From contig CAVUCE010000006.1 of the NCBI GenBank assembly GCA_963739985.1, positions 124,001-188,000 of the forward strand: DNA of 64,000 nucleotides, given 5' to 3'. Position numbers and translations under genes: made by a program. This stretch comes from CAVUCE01 sp963739985. Lineage in GTDB: Bacteria; Bacteroidota; Ignavibacteria; Ignavibacteriales; Ignavibacteriaceae. Of the stretch, positions 25,459 to 33,045 are shown piece by piece. The notes below the pieces were generated by a model. The model saw only the letters and a program-made list of their open reading frames with translations. It was not told where the DNA came from and ran no database searches. Position 1 is the first letter of the stretch, and the number at the start of each line of letters is the position of its first letter.

Positions 25459-25803
25459 TTAGTTAGAGAAACTTTTTATAGCTTCTTCAACTGAATCATA
25501 AGAATCAAAAATTTGAATCAACTTTGTGATTACCAATAAACTCTCAATTTTTTCTGTAGTGCGCGCAAGTTTTAATTGTCCTTCAGCTTTTTTCATAGTT
25601 GTTAAACCGCCGATTAACATGCCTAAACCAGAGCTATTCATGAATTTAACATCAGAAAGATCAACCACAATGTTTTTCTTTTCTTCGTCTAAAAGCTTAT
25701 GTAACAGATCATTAAAGTCTTTAGTATCGTCACCGCCCATTACATTTCCTTTGAGCTCTATAACAACTGCACCGTATTGTTCTTGAACTTTAGTTTTCAT
25801 CAA
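25459..25803 (-). CDS. STAS-domain anti-sigma factor antagonist
   Basis: The 114-residue protein is a single STAS domain of the SpoIIAA/RsbV type. It has AVVIELKGNVMGGDD at the N-terminus, then IVVDLSDVKFMNSSGLGMLI with the serines of NSSG as the likely phosphorylation site. In partner switching, an RsbW-type kinase phosphorylates it and a SpoIIE-type phosphatase restores it. Here it stands apart from the + strand module and divergent from the ECF sigma gene, with a 149-base shared promoter region. It has a strong terminator of its own, so it seems to be expressed independently. Confidence 0.93.
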   Translation of the reverse strand: MMKTKVQEQYGAVVIELKGNVMGGDDTKDFNDLLHKLLDEEKKNIVVDLSDVKFMNSSGLGMLIGGLTTMKKAEGQLKLARTTEKIESLLVITKLIQIFDSYDSVEEAIKSFSN

Positions 25804-25952
25804 TAACTCCTAATTTTTTCATGTTAATTTAATTGAATAGTCAAATTTATGCAAGTATAATAAATTCAAATAACAATATAATAGAATATTTTATAGTTGG
25901 GTAATATTCAGTATTTTAGGGAACAATCTTTTATAAGAATTCGTCTAAAATT

Positions 25953-26528
25953 ATGAAATTAGAAAATAACGAAGAAGATAAAGAAGAAGTGACACAGCCA
26001 CAGATATTGAATTTAGATGATGATTTTTCGCTTATTAAGAGATTTATCGAAGGTGATGAATCTACTTTCAGTATTCTTGTGCAGAGACATAAAGAAAAAG
26101 TTAGAAATATTGTCTATTTAACTCTCAGTAATCACGATTTGGTTGATGATATTTCTCAAGAAGTTTTTCTTACTGTCTATAAAAATCTTAAAAAATTTCG
26201 GTTTGAATCTCAATTCACTACATGGTTATACCGAATTACAGTAAATAAGTGTAAAGATCATCTTCGTAAAATGAAAATTAGGAGTATTTTTACTCCTCTT
26301 AAAGAATCAGAAGGGGAGTTAGGCTTTACTACAACTCCCGAAAATGTTGATATTAAAGAAATTGTACACAAGGCAATTTCAAAATTGCCGGAAAAATTAA
26401 AAGTTCCATTAGTTCTAAAAGATATTGAAGGATTAAGTTATCAGGAAATTGCCGAGACTGTAGATTGCGAAATTGGTACTGTTAAGTCTCGAATTTTCAG
26501 AGCTCGAGAAGGTTTAAAAATACTTTAA
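25953..26528 (+). CDS. ECF-type RNA polymerase sigma factor
   Basis: The 191-residue protein has region 2 (SLIKRFIEGDESTFSILVQR, then DLVDDISQEVFLTVYKNLKK, then FTTWLYRITVNKCKDHLRK) and region 4 (KLPEKLKVPLVLKDIEGLSY, then QEIAETVDCEIGTVKSRIFRAR). It lacks regions 1 and 3, as expected of extracytoplasmic-function sigma factors. The RpoE-like motif DISQEVF is clear. The adjacent membrane protein at 26554 looks like its anti-sigma factor, so it should be released by an envelope signal. Confidence 0.95.
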   Translation: MKLENNEEDKEEVTQPQILNLDDDFSLIKRFIEGDESTFSILVQRHKEKVRNIVYLTLSNHDLVDDISQEVFLTVYKNLKKFRFESQFTTWLYRITVNKCKDHLRKMKIRSIFTPLKESEGELGFTTTPENVDIKEIVHKAISKLPEKLKVPLVLKDIEGLSYQEIAETVDCEIGTVKSRIFRAREGLKIL

Positions 26529-26553
26529 AGCCTTATGAGCAGGAGTTAATGCC

Positions 26554-28140
26554 ATGATGAAAAGATACGATAAATATGAAATGCTTAGTGCCTATATTGA
26601 CGGTGAACTCTCCGATGAGGAAATAAAAAGTCTTGAAGAAGAATTGAAATTTTCTAAAGAGCTTCAGGACAAATTAAACGAGCTCAAAAGGATTAAGCAA
26701 CTGACGGTTAGTTCTTTAAAGCCTATTGAGGAAAATCCATATTTTGAAACACGTCTTGCTGCTAATATGAGATTAAACCGGCCTTTTTTTTCAGGCTTTA
26801 AAAAATTATCTCCCGTTATAGGAATTGTTTTAGCTACACTGGTTATAATGTTTGTTCTAAAACTTAATCCGGGATTTGTTAACAATGTTGTAGAGCAGCA
26901 AAAATCGAATATTGCGGATTTTTATAAACAAAATTTAAAACCGCTTTTATATGCGGCTGATCTTTCGAATGAAGATATTTTCAATTTTGCTTTCTATCAC
27001 CGTTTGCCCCTCGATTCTCAGAAAAAACAATTTTTACAATTCGGGGCAGATTCAAACGGAGAGCAGTATTTTGCAATTAAACCTGCCGGAATAAATCAGG
27101 AAAACAATAATAATCTTGCAAAATTTGTAAAACGTCTCGATCTAAACACAACTCAAGAATCTCAAGTTGATAGCATTTTGCATTCTTACGCAGAAAGCTT
27201 ACAATCGCAAGTTTTGGTTAATGAGAAAAATACGGTAGCTATCAACTCAAATATTTGGAATTATAACAAAGCATTAATTGCTGATCTATTATCATACGCT
27301 GCTCGTGCTAATAAATCTACTTTCGAAAAAGTAGTACCACCGGGAAACAGAGTCTATAATCCTTCATCTGTTGCTAAGCTGGTAAGCGAAGTAAGAAATA
27401 CAAATGCTAATAGTTATATATTCCTTACGCCCGATTCAATTTTTTCAGATCATTTTCAATTTGATAAAGATTCCTTCAAAAAAGAAATGGAAAAAATGAA
27501 GAAGGAGTTAAAATCAAATTCGGAAGATTTTGCTGTTGAAATGAAGAGTTTTAATTTCTCAATTCCATTTGATTCCGGTTGGGTTAAAAAATTAAAACGA
27601 GAAGCAGCTAATAATAATTTTAGAGTTTCGTTCGATACAAACTCATGCAGCGTTCATTTACCTGGCTTAATAATTCCTCAAATTCCGATGCCGGATTTAA
27701 ATAATTTATCGAAACAGATTGAGGAAGCCACAAAGAATTTTAAAGAGTTTACTTTTGAAATTCCAAATACACCGGGTAAATCAAAACGTTACAATTACAA
27801 GTATCATTATACAGATACAACCAACGGTGTAAATTATAATTTCCGTGCTTTTGGTTTTGATTCTTTAGGTGCAAATATGAATCATCCGGGAGTTGATTCT
27901 TTATTCTTAAAGAAGTTCAAAAACTTTAGCTCTAACCCTGATTCTTTGGCAACATTTTTTAGATCTTTCCAGGGCGATTCAACCTCTGGTTTTAGAAGTA
28001 ATCAATTTCAACATCAGATGAAACAACTGCAGCAAGAAATGGAAAGATTCAGGAAAGAAATGGAACAAATGCAAAGACAGTTCCAGAAAAATTTACCTCA
28101 GCAAAAACAGGCGCAGCCGAGTAAATCTGTAGAAATTTAA
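26554..28140 (+). CDS. Membrane anti-sigma factor with large extracytoplasmic domain
   Basis: The 528-residue protein begins with a cytoplasmic helical domain (LSAYIDGELSDEEIKSLEEE) of the anti-sigma kind, but without the His/Cys zinc ligands of ZAS domains. A single membrane helix follows (PVIGIVLATLVIMFVLKL, about residues 88-106). The remaining 420 residues are outside the cytoplasm. They have no recognised fold and end in a Gln/Met/Lys-rich coiled coil (QLQQEMERFRKEMEQMQRQF). AGGAG supports the start, and the ECF sigma gene is 25 bases upstream. The sensor part is much longer than in common anti-sigma factors and may detect misfolded envelope proteins; this is an inference. Confidence 0.8.
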   Translation: MMKRYDKYEMLSAYIDGELSDEEIKSLEEELKFSKELQDKLNELKRIKQLTVSSLKPIEENPYFETRLAANMRLNRPFFSGFKKLSPVIGIVLATLVIMFVLKLNPGFVNNVVEQQKSNIADFYKQNLKPLLYAADLSNEDIFNFAFYHRLPLDSQKKQFLQFGADSNGEQYFAIKPAGINQENNNNLAKFVKRLDLNTTQESQVDSILHSYAESLQSQVLVNEKNTVAINSNIWNYNKALIADLLSYAARANKSTFEKVVPPGNRVYNPSSVAKLVSEVRNTNANSYIFLTPDSIFSDHFQFDKDSFKKEMEKMKKELKSNSEDFAVEMKSFNFSIPFDSGWVKKLKREAANNNFRVSFDTNSCSVHLPGLIIPQIPMPDLNNLSKQIEEATKNFKEFTFEIPNTPGKSKRYNYKYHYTDTTNGVNYNFRAFGFDSLGANMNHPGVDSLFLKKFKNFSSNPDSLATFFRSFQGDSTSGFRSNQFQHQMKQLQQEMERFRKEMEQMQRQFQKNLPQQKQAQPSKSVEI

Positions 28141-28152
28141 AATCGCGGAATT

Positions 28153-28197
28153 CGCTAAACGTAAATGATTTTTTGTTGAAAAAATCAACATTTAGCG
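28153..28197 (+). terminator. Long hairpin after the anti-sigma gene (possible terminator or mRNA end)
   Basis: Two nested stems are visible: CGCTAAA (28153-28159) with TTTAGCG (28191-28197), and inside them TGATTTTTT (28166-28174) with AAAAAATCA (28179-28187) around a GTTG loop. An asymmetric internal loop separates the stems. The T run is inside the stem rather than after it, so it is not a standard terminator. It may stabilise the mRNA end. Confidence 0.45.
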
Positions 28198-28399
28198 GGT
28201 TCCTGCGTACGATAAATCATTTTTCATACTTTTATTGTTCAACCATCCTAGAAATTTTCCGTTTATATAACTTTTCTTTACAAATTTCAATTTTTACCGT
28301 AATTTAACTCAAGATTGAAGCACTCTATTGTGCTTATTGAGATGTGTTTAATAAATGACACATTATAAATTATAAAATGTCGAATTCCCGAAATCAGAT

Positions 28400-30508
28400 A
28401 TGAAGTTCAAAATCTCGAAAATTCGCGAAAATGTAAAACTGCAAGCCTTTGCGGGAATGACAATTATTTTGTTCATTTTCAAAATTTTCTTTTATACTAA
28501 CGATAGTATAGTAATTGAGATTATTAATGAAATCTTTGTCGGACTTACCGCCATAACATTAATTTCTTACATGATTGACTTTGTTCATTCGCGGAGAATA
28601 AATGCCCTCTCGCTTGTGATGAACATAGGGATTTTAAATGCAGTTACCATCCTTCTCCTTAGTTTTTCTGATTCAATTTTCATAAGCCTTTTCGCCGGTA
28701 AATCCGGACAATTAGATTACAGCGGATTTATCTATGGTTTTGCTTCATTTTTATTTTCATTTATAGTACTAACCTGCGTCGCGTTAATGTTCGTTTCCTT
28801 CAGAGAGCTATTCTTCCGTGCGCAAAAAAAACTTGTTAATAAATACTTTAACACCATGATGGTGTTCTTCGCGCTTGCTTCGTTTACAATGTTTTTAAAT
28901 AGCTGGAAAGACTTAGAATTTATTTCGCAAACCTTTTTTATTATCTCTATTATTTTAATTCTTAAAAACTCTGTACGAATTTCCTGGATTGCATTCATTG
29001 TTAAAAAAGAAAAAATTACCTTATTAATTTTGTCGGTAATTATTGCAGTTTTATTTATGGTTAATCTTATTAGAAGCACCGAAGGGAACGCTCATTATCA
29101 AGTATTAGCAAATTTCTCTCCGGCACTTAACCAGTTCTTTAAAATTATAATGATATACGGAGCGATTTATTTTACTGTACTTTTCTTCACCACACTTTTT
29201 CATATTCCGACAGCTGAGGCTTTTGATAGAAAAGCGCAAGAGGTTTCTTCTCTACAATATTTTAGTAAGCTTATAACTCAAGTTTTAGATTTTAAAGAAT
29301 TAGCAGAAACCATAACTGAAATCGGATTAAAAGTTGCCAACGCCGATGCAACCTGGATTGTTCTAAAAGATGGTGAAGAAATAACAACTTCGGCGCATAA
29401 GAATATAGGATACGTTGATGCAAATTTATTGTCTAGATTTGTTCTTGATAAAAAATTGAACGGAGATTTGGAGAATACAGTTGCTTTCAGTTTAACTAAT
29501 TTTGAATATAAAAGTCAGTTGAGTCAAAATTATTCCAACATTGCAATTTCACCTTTAAAATCTCATAATGAAGTTCAAGGATATTTGTTTGCTGTAAAAA
29601 AAGATCAATTCCATTTTGATGATGAAGATACAAGTGCAATTAATACATTTTCGGATTATGCTTCGGTTTCTATTGAAAACTCAAGATTACTTGAAGAATC
29701 AATTGAAAAAGAGCGAATGGAAAAGGAACTTGATGTTGCCAGAGAAATTCAACGAAAAATATTACCTTCGAAAAATCCGGATTACAAACAACTTGATATT
29801 TCATCAGTATTTATTCCGGCATTTGAAGTTGGCGGTGATTATTACGATTTCTTTGAACTAGATAAAGATAAATTTGGTTTTGTAATTGCTGATGTTTCAG
29901 GAAAAGGAATATCGGCTGCATTCATTATGGCGGAAGTAAAAGGTATTTTTGAATCTCTTTCTAAAACCGTTGAAAGACCAAAAGAGATTTTGATAAAAGC
30001 AAATCAAATTTTACAAAGGGCTTTGGACAGAAAAAATTTTGTAAGCGCCGCTTATGGTCTTGTTGATGTTAAAAAACAGAAATTATTTTTATCTAGAGCA
30101 GGTCATTGTCCCATTATCCTCGTAAGAGATAAAAAAGTGGAAAACTTAATACCAACCGGAATAGGTTTGGGGTTAAATTTCGGAAGCAGTTTCGCAGATT
30201 CATTGGAAGAAATTGAAATAGATTTAAGAGAAGATGATATTATCGTACTTTATACAGATGGAATAACAGAAGCGAAGAATAAAAATCTTGACGAGTTTGG
30301 CAGCAAATATTTTGAAGATATACTTATCGCAAATTGTGAGGCCAATGCAGACACATTATCACAAAAAGTAATTCAAGAAGTTACGGTGTTTTCGCAAAAT
30401 GTCTCACAGCACGACGATATAACTTTAGTTATTTTGAAATGGAAACAAAAAATTAAAATTGATGGAGAAGAAGAATGGCAGAGTTTAACACCTCAGTTAA
30501 AGAGCTAG
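28400..30508 (+). CDS. Membrane SpoIIE/RsbU-type protein phosphatase with GAF domain
   Basis: The 702-residue protein has about seven membrane helices in the first 270 residues and a GAF-like sensor at about 290-430. A short coiled linker (RLLEESIEKERMEKELDVAR) leads to a C-terminal PP2C/SpoIIE domain. The metal-binding GGDYYDFF has Asp480, followed by VIADVSGKGISAAFIMA, SRAGHCPIILV and LYTDGITEAKN, with the final Asp pair in QHDDITLVIL. It should dephosphorylate a STAS antagonist. The STAS gene at 30475 starts 34 bases inside its 3' end, which indicates tight coupling and a likely substrate. Confidence 0.93.
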   Translation: MKFKISKIRENVKLQAFAGMTIILFIFKIFFYTNDSIVIEIINEIFVGLTAITLISYMIDFVHSRRINALSLVMNIGILNAVTILLLSFSDSIFISLFAGKSGQLDYSGFIYGFASFLFSFIVLTCVALMFVSFRELFFRAQKKLVNKYFNTMMVFFALASFTMFLNSWKDLEFISQTFFIISIILILKNSVRISWIAFIVKKEKITLLILSVIIAVLFMVNLIRSTEGNAHYQVLANFSPALNQFFKIIMIYGAIYFTVLFFTTLFHIPTAEAFDRKAQEVSSLQYFSKLITQVLDFKELAETITEIGLKVANADATWIVLKDGEEITTSAHKNIGYVDANLLSRFVLDKKLNGDLENTVAFSLTNFEYKSQLSQNYSNIAISPLKSHNEVQGYLFAVKKDQFHFDDEDTSAINTFSDYASVSIENSRLLEESIEKERMEKELDVAREIQRKILPSKNPDYKQLDISSVFIPAFEVGGDYYDFFELDKDKFGFVIADVSGKGISAAFIMAEVKGIFESLSKTVERPKEILIKANQILQRALDRKNFVSAAYGLVDVKKQKLFLSRAGHCPIILVRDKKVENLIPTGIGLGLNFGSSFADSLEEIEIDLREDDIIVLYTDGITEAKNKNLDEFGSKYFEDILIANCEANADTLSQKVIQEVTVFSQNVSQHDDITLVILKWKQKIKIDGEEEWQSLTPQLKS

Positions 30509-30840
30509 GTGATGTAAACGTTGTATATCTTAAAGGATATCTCGACGCACATACAGCACCTTCACTTGAGGGTACATTATCAGAACTTATTGATGCAGAT
30601 AAATATAAAATTGTAGTGAACTTTAATGATTTGTCTTATATCAGTAGTGCCGGGCTTGGAGTTTTTATGGCGTTTATTGAAAATATTAGAGAAAACAACG
30701 GCGACATAAAACTCTCAAGCATGAGCGATAAGGTGTATAATATTTTCGATTTATTGGGCTTTCCTTTGCTGTATGAAATATTTAAAACCGAACAGGAAGC
30801 AGTTAATAAATTTGGTGAGACAAAGAAACTTGAAAACTGA
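30475..30840 (+). CDS. STAS-domain anti-sigma factor antagonist (RsbV-like)
   Basis: The 121-residue single STAS domain has VVYLKGYLDAHTAPSLEGTL at the N-terminus and FNDLSYISSAGLGVFMAF, where the serines of ISSAG are the expected phosphoacceptor. It overlaps the upstream phosphatase gene by 34 bases and the downstream kinase gene by a few bases, so phosphatase, antagonist and kinase are made from one coupled message. In established partner-switching systems the unphosphorylated antagonist binds the kinase and frees its other partner. Confidence 0.95.
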   Translation: MAEFNTSVKELGDVNVVYLKGYLDAHTAPSLEGTLSELIDADKYKIVVNFNDLSYISSAGLGVFMAFIENIRENNGDIKLSSMSDKVYNIFDLLGFPLLYEIFKTEQEAVNKFGETKKLEN

Positions 30841-31276
30841 AAAAGCTAAAATAAAGCAAAAAGAGCTTGTAATTAAAAGCAAAACGGAAAATCTTTCTAA
30901 GCTGAGAGATTTTATCCGTAAAGCTGCGTTAGAAGTAGAAATACCTGCAGAAGTTATCGAGGATATAATTTTGGCTGTTGATGAAGCTTCTACAAATGTT
31001 ATAAAGCATGCTTATCAGTCTCATTCTGATGGTGAAATAAGAATAAAACTGCGATATTCTAATCATAAATTTACTATTACAATAACCGATAGGGGAATGC
31101 CATTTGAATCGGCTAAAGTGCCTGATCCGGATTTGCAAAAATATTACAGGGAACATCGCGTTGGGGGATTAGGCATGTACCTTATGAAAACTTTGATGGA
31201 CGAAGTTAAATACGAATCTATTCCGGGCGAATATAACAGAGTGAGTCTTTCCAAGAATTTAAACGGTTCCCGCTAA
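30830..31276 (+). CDS. RsbW/SpoIIAB-type serine kinase (anti-sigma factor)
   Basis: The protein is a compact GHKL ATPase. It has EDIILAVDEASTNVIKHAYQ with the N-box Asn, FTITITDRGMPFES (G1-like box) and HRVGGLGMYLMKTLMDEVKY (G2 box). These kinases phosphorylate an RsbV-type STAS partner and sequester a sigma factor or other target. I chose TTG at 30830 because it gives 148 residues and an 11-base overlap with the STAS gene. ATG at 30773 would add 19 residues lacking domain character and force a 68-base overlap. The stop overlaps the next start by one base (TAATG). Confidence 0.9.
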   Translation: MKTEKAKIKQKELVIKSKTENLSKLRDFIRKAALEVEIPAEVIEDIILAVDEASTNVIKHAYQSHSDGEIRIKLRYSNHKFTITITDRGMPFESAKVPDPDLQKYYREHRVGGLGMYLMKTLMDEVKYESIPGEYNRVSLSKNLNGSR

Positions 31277-31689
31277 TGAATGATACCGACAATTTAAAAG
31301 CGAAAAGAAATTTAACCGCTTTGGTTGAATTTAGTAGAATTATTAATTCGAGTTTGGATTTAGAATTCATACTCAACAACGTTTTATTAACTTGTTTGGG
31401 CAAATTTTTAGCTACACGCGGACTTATGGCAATAAAGGTAAAAGACGAACTAAAGCTAAAAGCATCTAAAGGCTTGTCAGCTGATTTAATTAAGAAATTT
31501 CCAAAGCTTGTTGCCGGAACAGATTTTTCACAAGATCCAAATTTTAATAAATTTTTAGAAGAAGGAAACTTACACGCTTACCAAAAAATTAGCTCATCTG
31601 AGGAATGTATTGGAATTATTTGCTTAGGTGAAAAACTAAATAAATCTCCTTTTACTGAAGATGATATAGAATTTTTAAAACAATTTTAA
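31276..31689 (+). CDS. GAF N-terminal part of a SpoIIE phosphatase gene, ended by a -1 frameshift
   Basis: This frame encodes the first 137 residues of what looks like a longer protein. It contains a GAF-like domain (LVEFSRIINSSLDLEFILNN, then GIICLGEKLNKSPFTEDDIE) and stops immediately after FLKQF. Moving to the -1 frame at the heptamer T-TTA-AAA (31674-31680) gives FLKTILNISSSAIQN and continues into the frame that ends at 32954. The repaired helix has exactly the spacing of the second GAF helix in the same protein (IEFVYSVGSLAIISLEN). The start overlaps the kinase stop by one base. Either programmed frameshifting, a sequence error or a real mutation could explain it. Confidence 0.85.
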   Translation: MNDTDNLKAKRNLTALVEFSRIINSSLDLEFILNNVLLTCLGKFLATRGLMAIKVKDELKLKASKGLSADLIKKFPKLVAGTDFSQDPNFNKFLEEGNLHAYQKISSSEECIGIICLGEKLNKSPFTEDDIEFLKQF

Positions 31690-32954
31690 ATATTTCATCA
31701 TCCGCAATTCAAAACTCTTTAGTTGTTACAGAATTGAAAAGAGTTAACCGCGTACTTGATACAAGAATACAAAGATTGAATTCTCTTTTTGAACTAAGTA
31801 AAGAGTTCGGGCTAATATCAGATTCATCGAGAGTAGCAAGATTATTAGTTTACTCTGTGATCGGACAATTTTTAGTTTCAAAATTTGCAGTTGTCGTTTT
31901 TGAAAACTCACATACAAGTATTCTGGAATCCAAATACGAATCAGTTAATCTGCTTGAAATACTAAAAAAATACGAACTTAGAAAACTTACCGGAACTTTA
32001 CTTAAGCCTGAAATTACAGAGAGATATAAAGAGCTAAATGATCTCGATGTTGAATTGGTTGTCCCGATGCAGATGCAGGGCAAAACAAAGGGATTATTGT
32101 TCTTAGGTAAAAGAATTAATAAACTTGGTTATACTGAAACCGACATAGAATTTGTTTATTCCGTTGGTAGTTTGGCAATAATTTCTCTTGAAAACCAGAG
32201 GCTATTTAGGGAAGAACTGGAAAAACAGAAAATGGAGGAAGAGCTTGAAATTGCGAGAGATATTCAAAAAAATCTTCTGCCTCACTCAATTCCGGAATTG
32301 CAAAATTATGACTTTGTTGCCTCCAATATTTCTTCTAAACAAGTCGGTGGCGATTACTATGATATAATTAAATTAGATGATAATAATTTTTGTTTGGCAA
32401 TTGGAGATGTTTCGGGAAAGGGAGTTCCCGCTGCTCTTTTAATGGCAAATCTTCAAGCATTTTTAAAAACAATTTGCAAACAAGGAATGCACATTGAAAC
32501 CGCAACCGGTTTCATTAACGATTTGATTAGTGAGAATATCACTGATGGAAAATTCATCACATTTTTTTGGGGAATTTTAAATAATCAAAATAAAACTTTC
32601 CATTATGTAAATGCCGGGCACAATCCACCTTTATTAGTTAGAAACGGTGAAATAAAAAAACTTGAAAAAGGTGGAATTATTTTAGGCGTGATGAAAACTT
32701 TTACACCCTATAATTCTGAGATTGTGCAATTACAAAAAGACGATTTAATAGTTTTCTTTACAGATGGTGTTTCAGAGGCTAAAAATATTTCCGATGAAGA
32801 ATTTTCAGACGAAAGACTTGAAGCTTTGGCCTTGCATGTTGCGGATAAATCAGCTGAAGAAATACTAAAAGTCATTCAAAAAGAAATTTATGCTTTCTCC
32901 AAAGACACTCCACAATCTGATGATATTACGCTAATAATTTTAAAAGTGAAGTAA
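31680..32954 (+). CDS. GAF plus SpoIIE/RsbU phosphatase, continuation after the -1 frameshift
   Basis: Read from the shift point, this frame completes the first GAF helix and a coiled linker (KRVNRVLDTRIQRLNSLFEL). It then gives a second GAF domain (VELVVPMQMQGKTKGLLFLG), a linker (KQKMEEELEIARDIQKNLLP) and a full SpoIIE phosphatase domain with GGDYYDII, AIGDVSGKGVPAALLMA, NAGHNPPLLV, FFTDGVSEAKN and SDDITLIIL. If no shift occurs, the first ATG is at 31734 and yields 406 residues with a complete catalytic domain but a broken first GAF. It is the second of three phosphatases in the cluster. Confidence 0.88.
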   Translation, partial: TILNISSSAIQNSLVVTELKRVNRVLDTRIQRLNSLFELSKEFGLISDSSRVARLLVYSVIGQFLVSKFAVVVFENSHTSILESKYESVNLLEILKKYELRKLTGTLLKPEITERYKELNDLDVELVVPMQMQGKTKGLLFLGKRINKLGYTETDIEFVYSVGSLAIISLENQRLFREELEKQKMEEELEIARDIQKNLLPHSIPELQNYDFVASNISSKQVGGDYYDIIKLDDNNFCLAIGDVSGKGVPAALLMANLQAFLKTICKQGMHIETATGFINDLISENITDGKFITFFWGILNNQNKTFHYVNAGHNPPLLVRNGEIKKLEKGGIILGVMKTFTPYNSEIVQLQKDDLIVFFTDGVSEAKNISDEEFSDERLEALALHVADKSAEEILKVIQKEIYAFSKDTPQSDDITLIILKVK

Positions 32955-33045
32955 TTTAGATTTCTTGTTAACAGAAATTTATATAGTTTTACTATAATAA
33001 TTTCCAATTTTACGGCATCACACCAAAAAATCACTTAAATCAAGT

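Noticed and set aside
30773..30829. ATG at 30773 as the start of the RsbW-type kinase
   Set aside because: It forces a 68-base overlap with the STAS gene and adds 19 residues outside the domain. TTG at 30830 gives a normal overlap and length.
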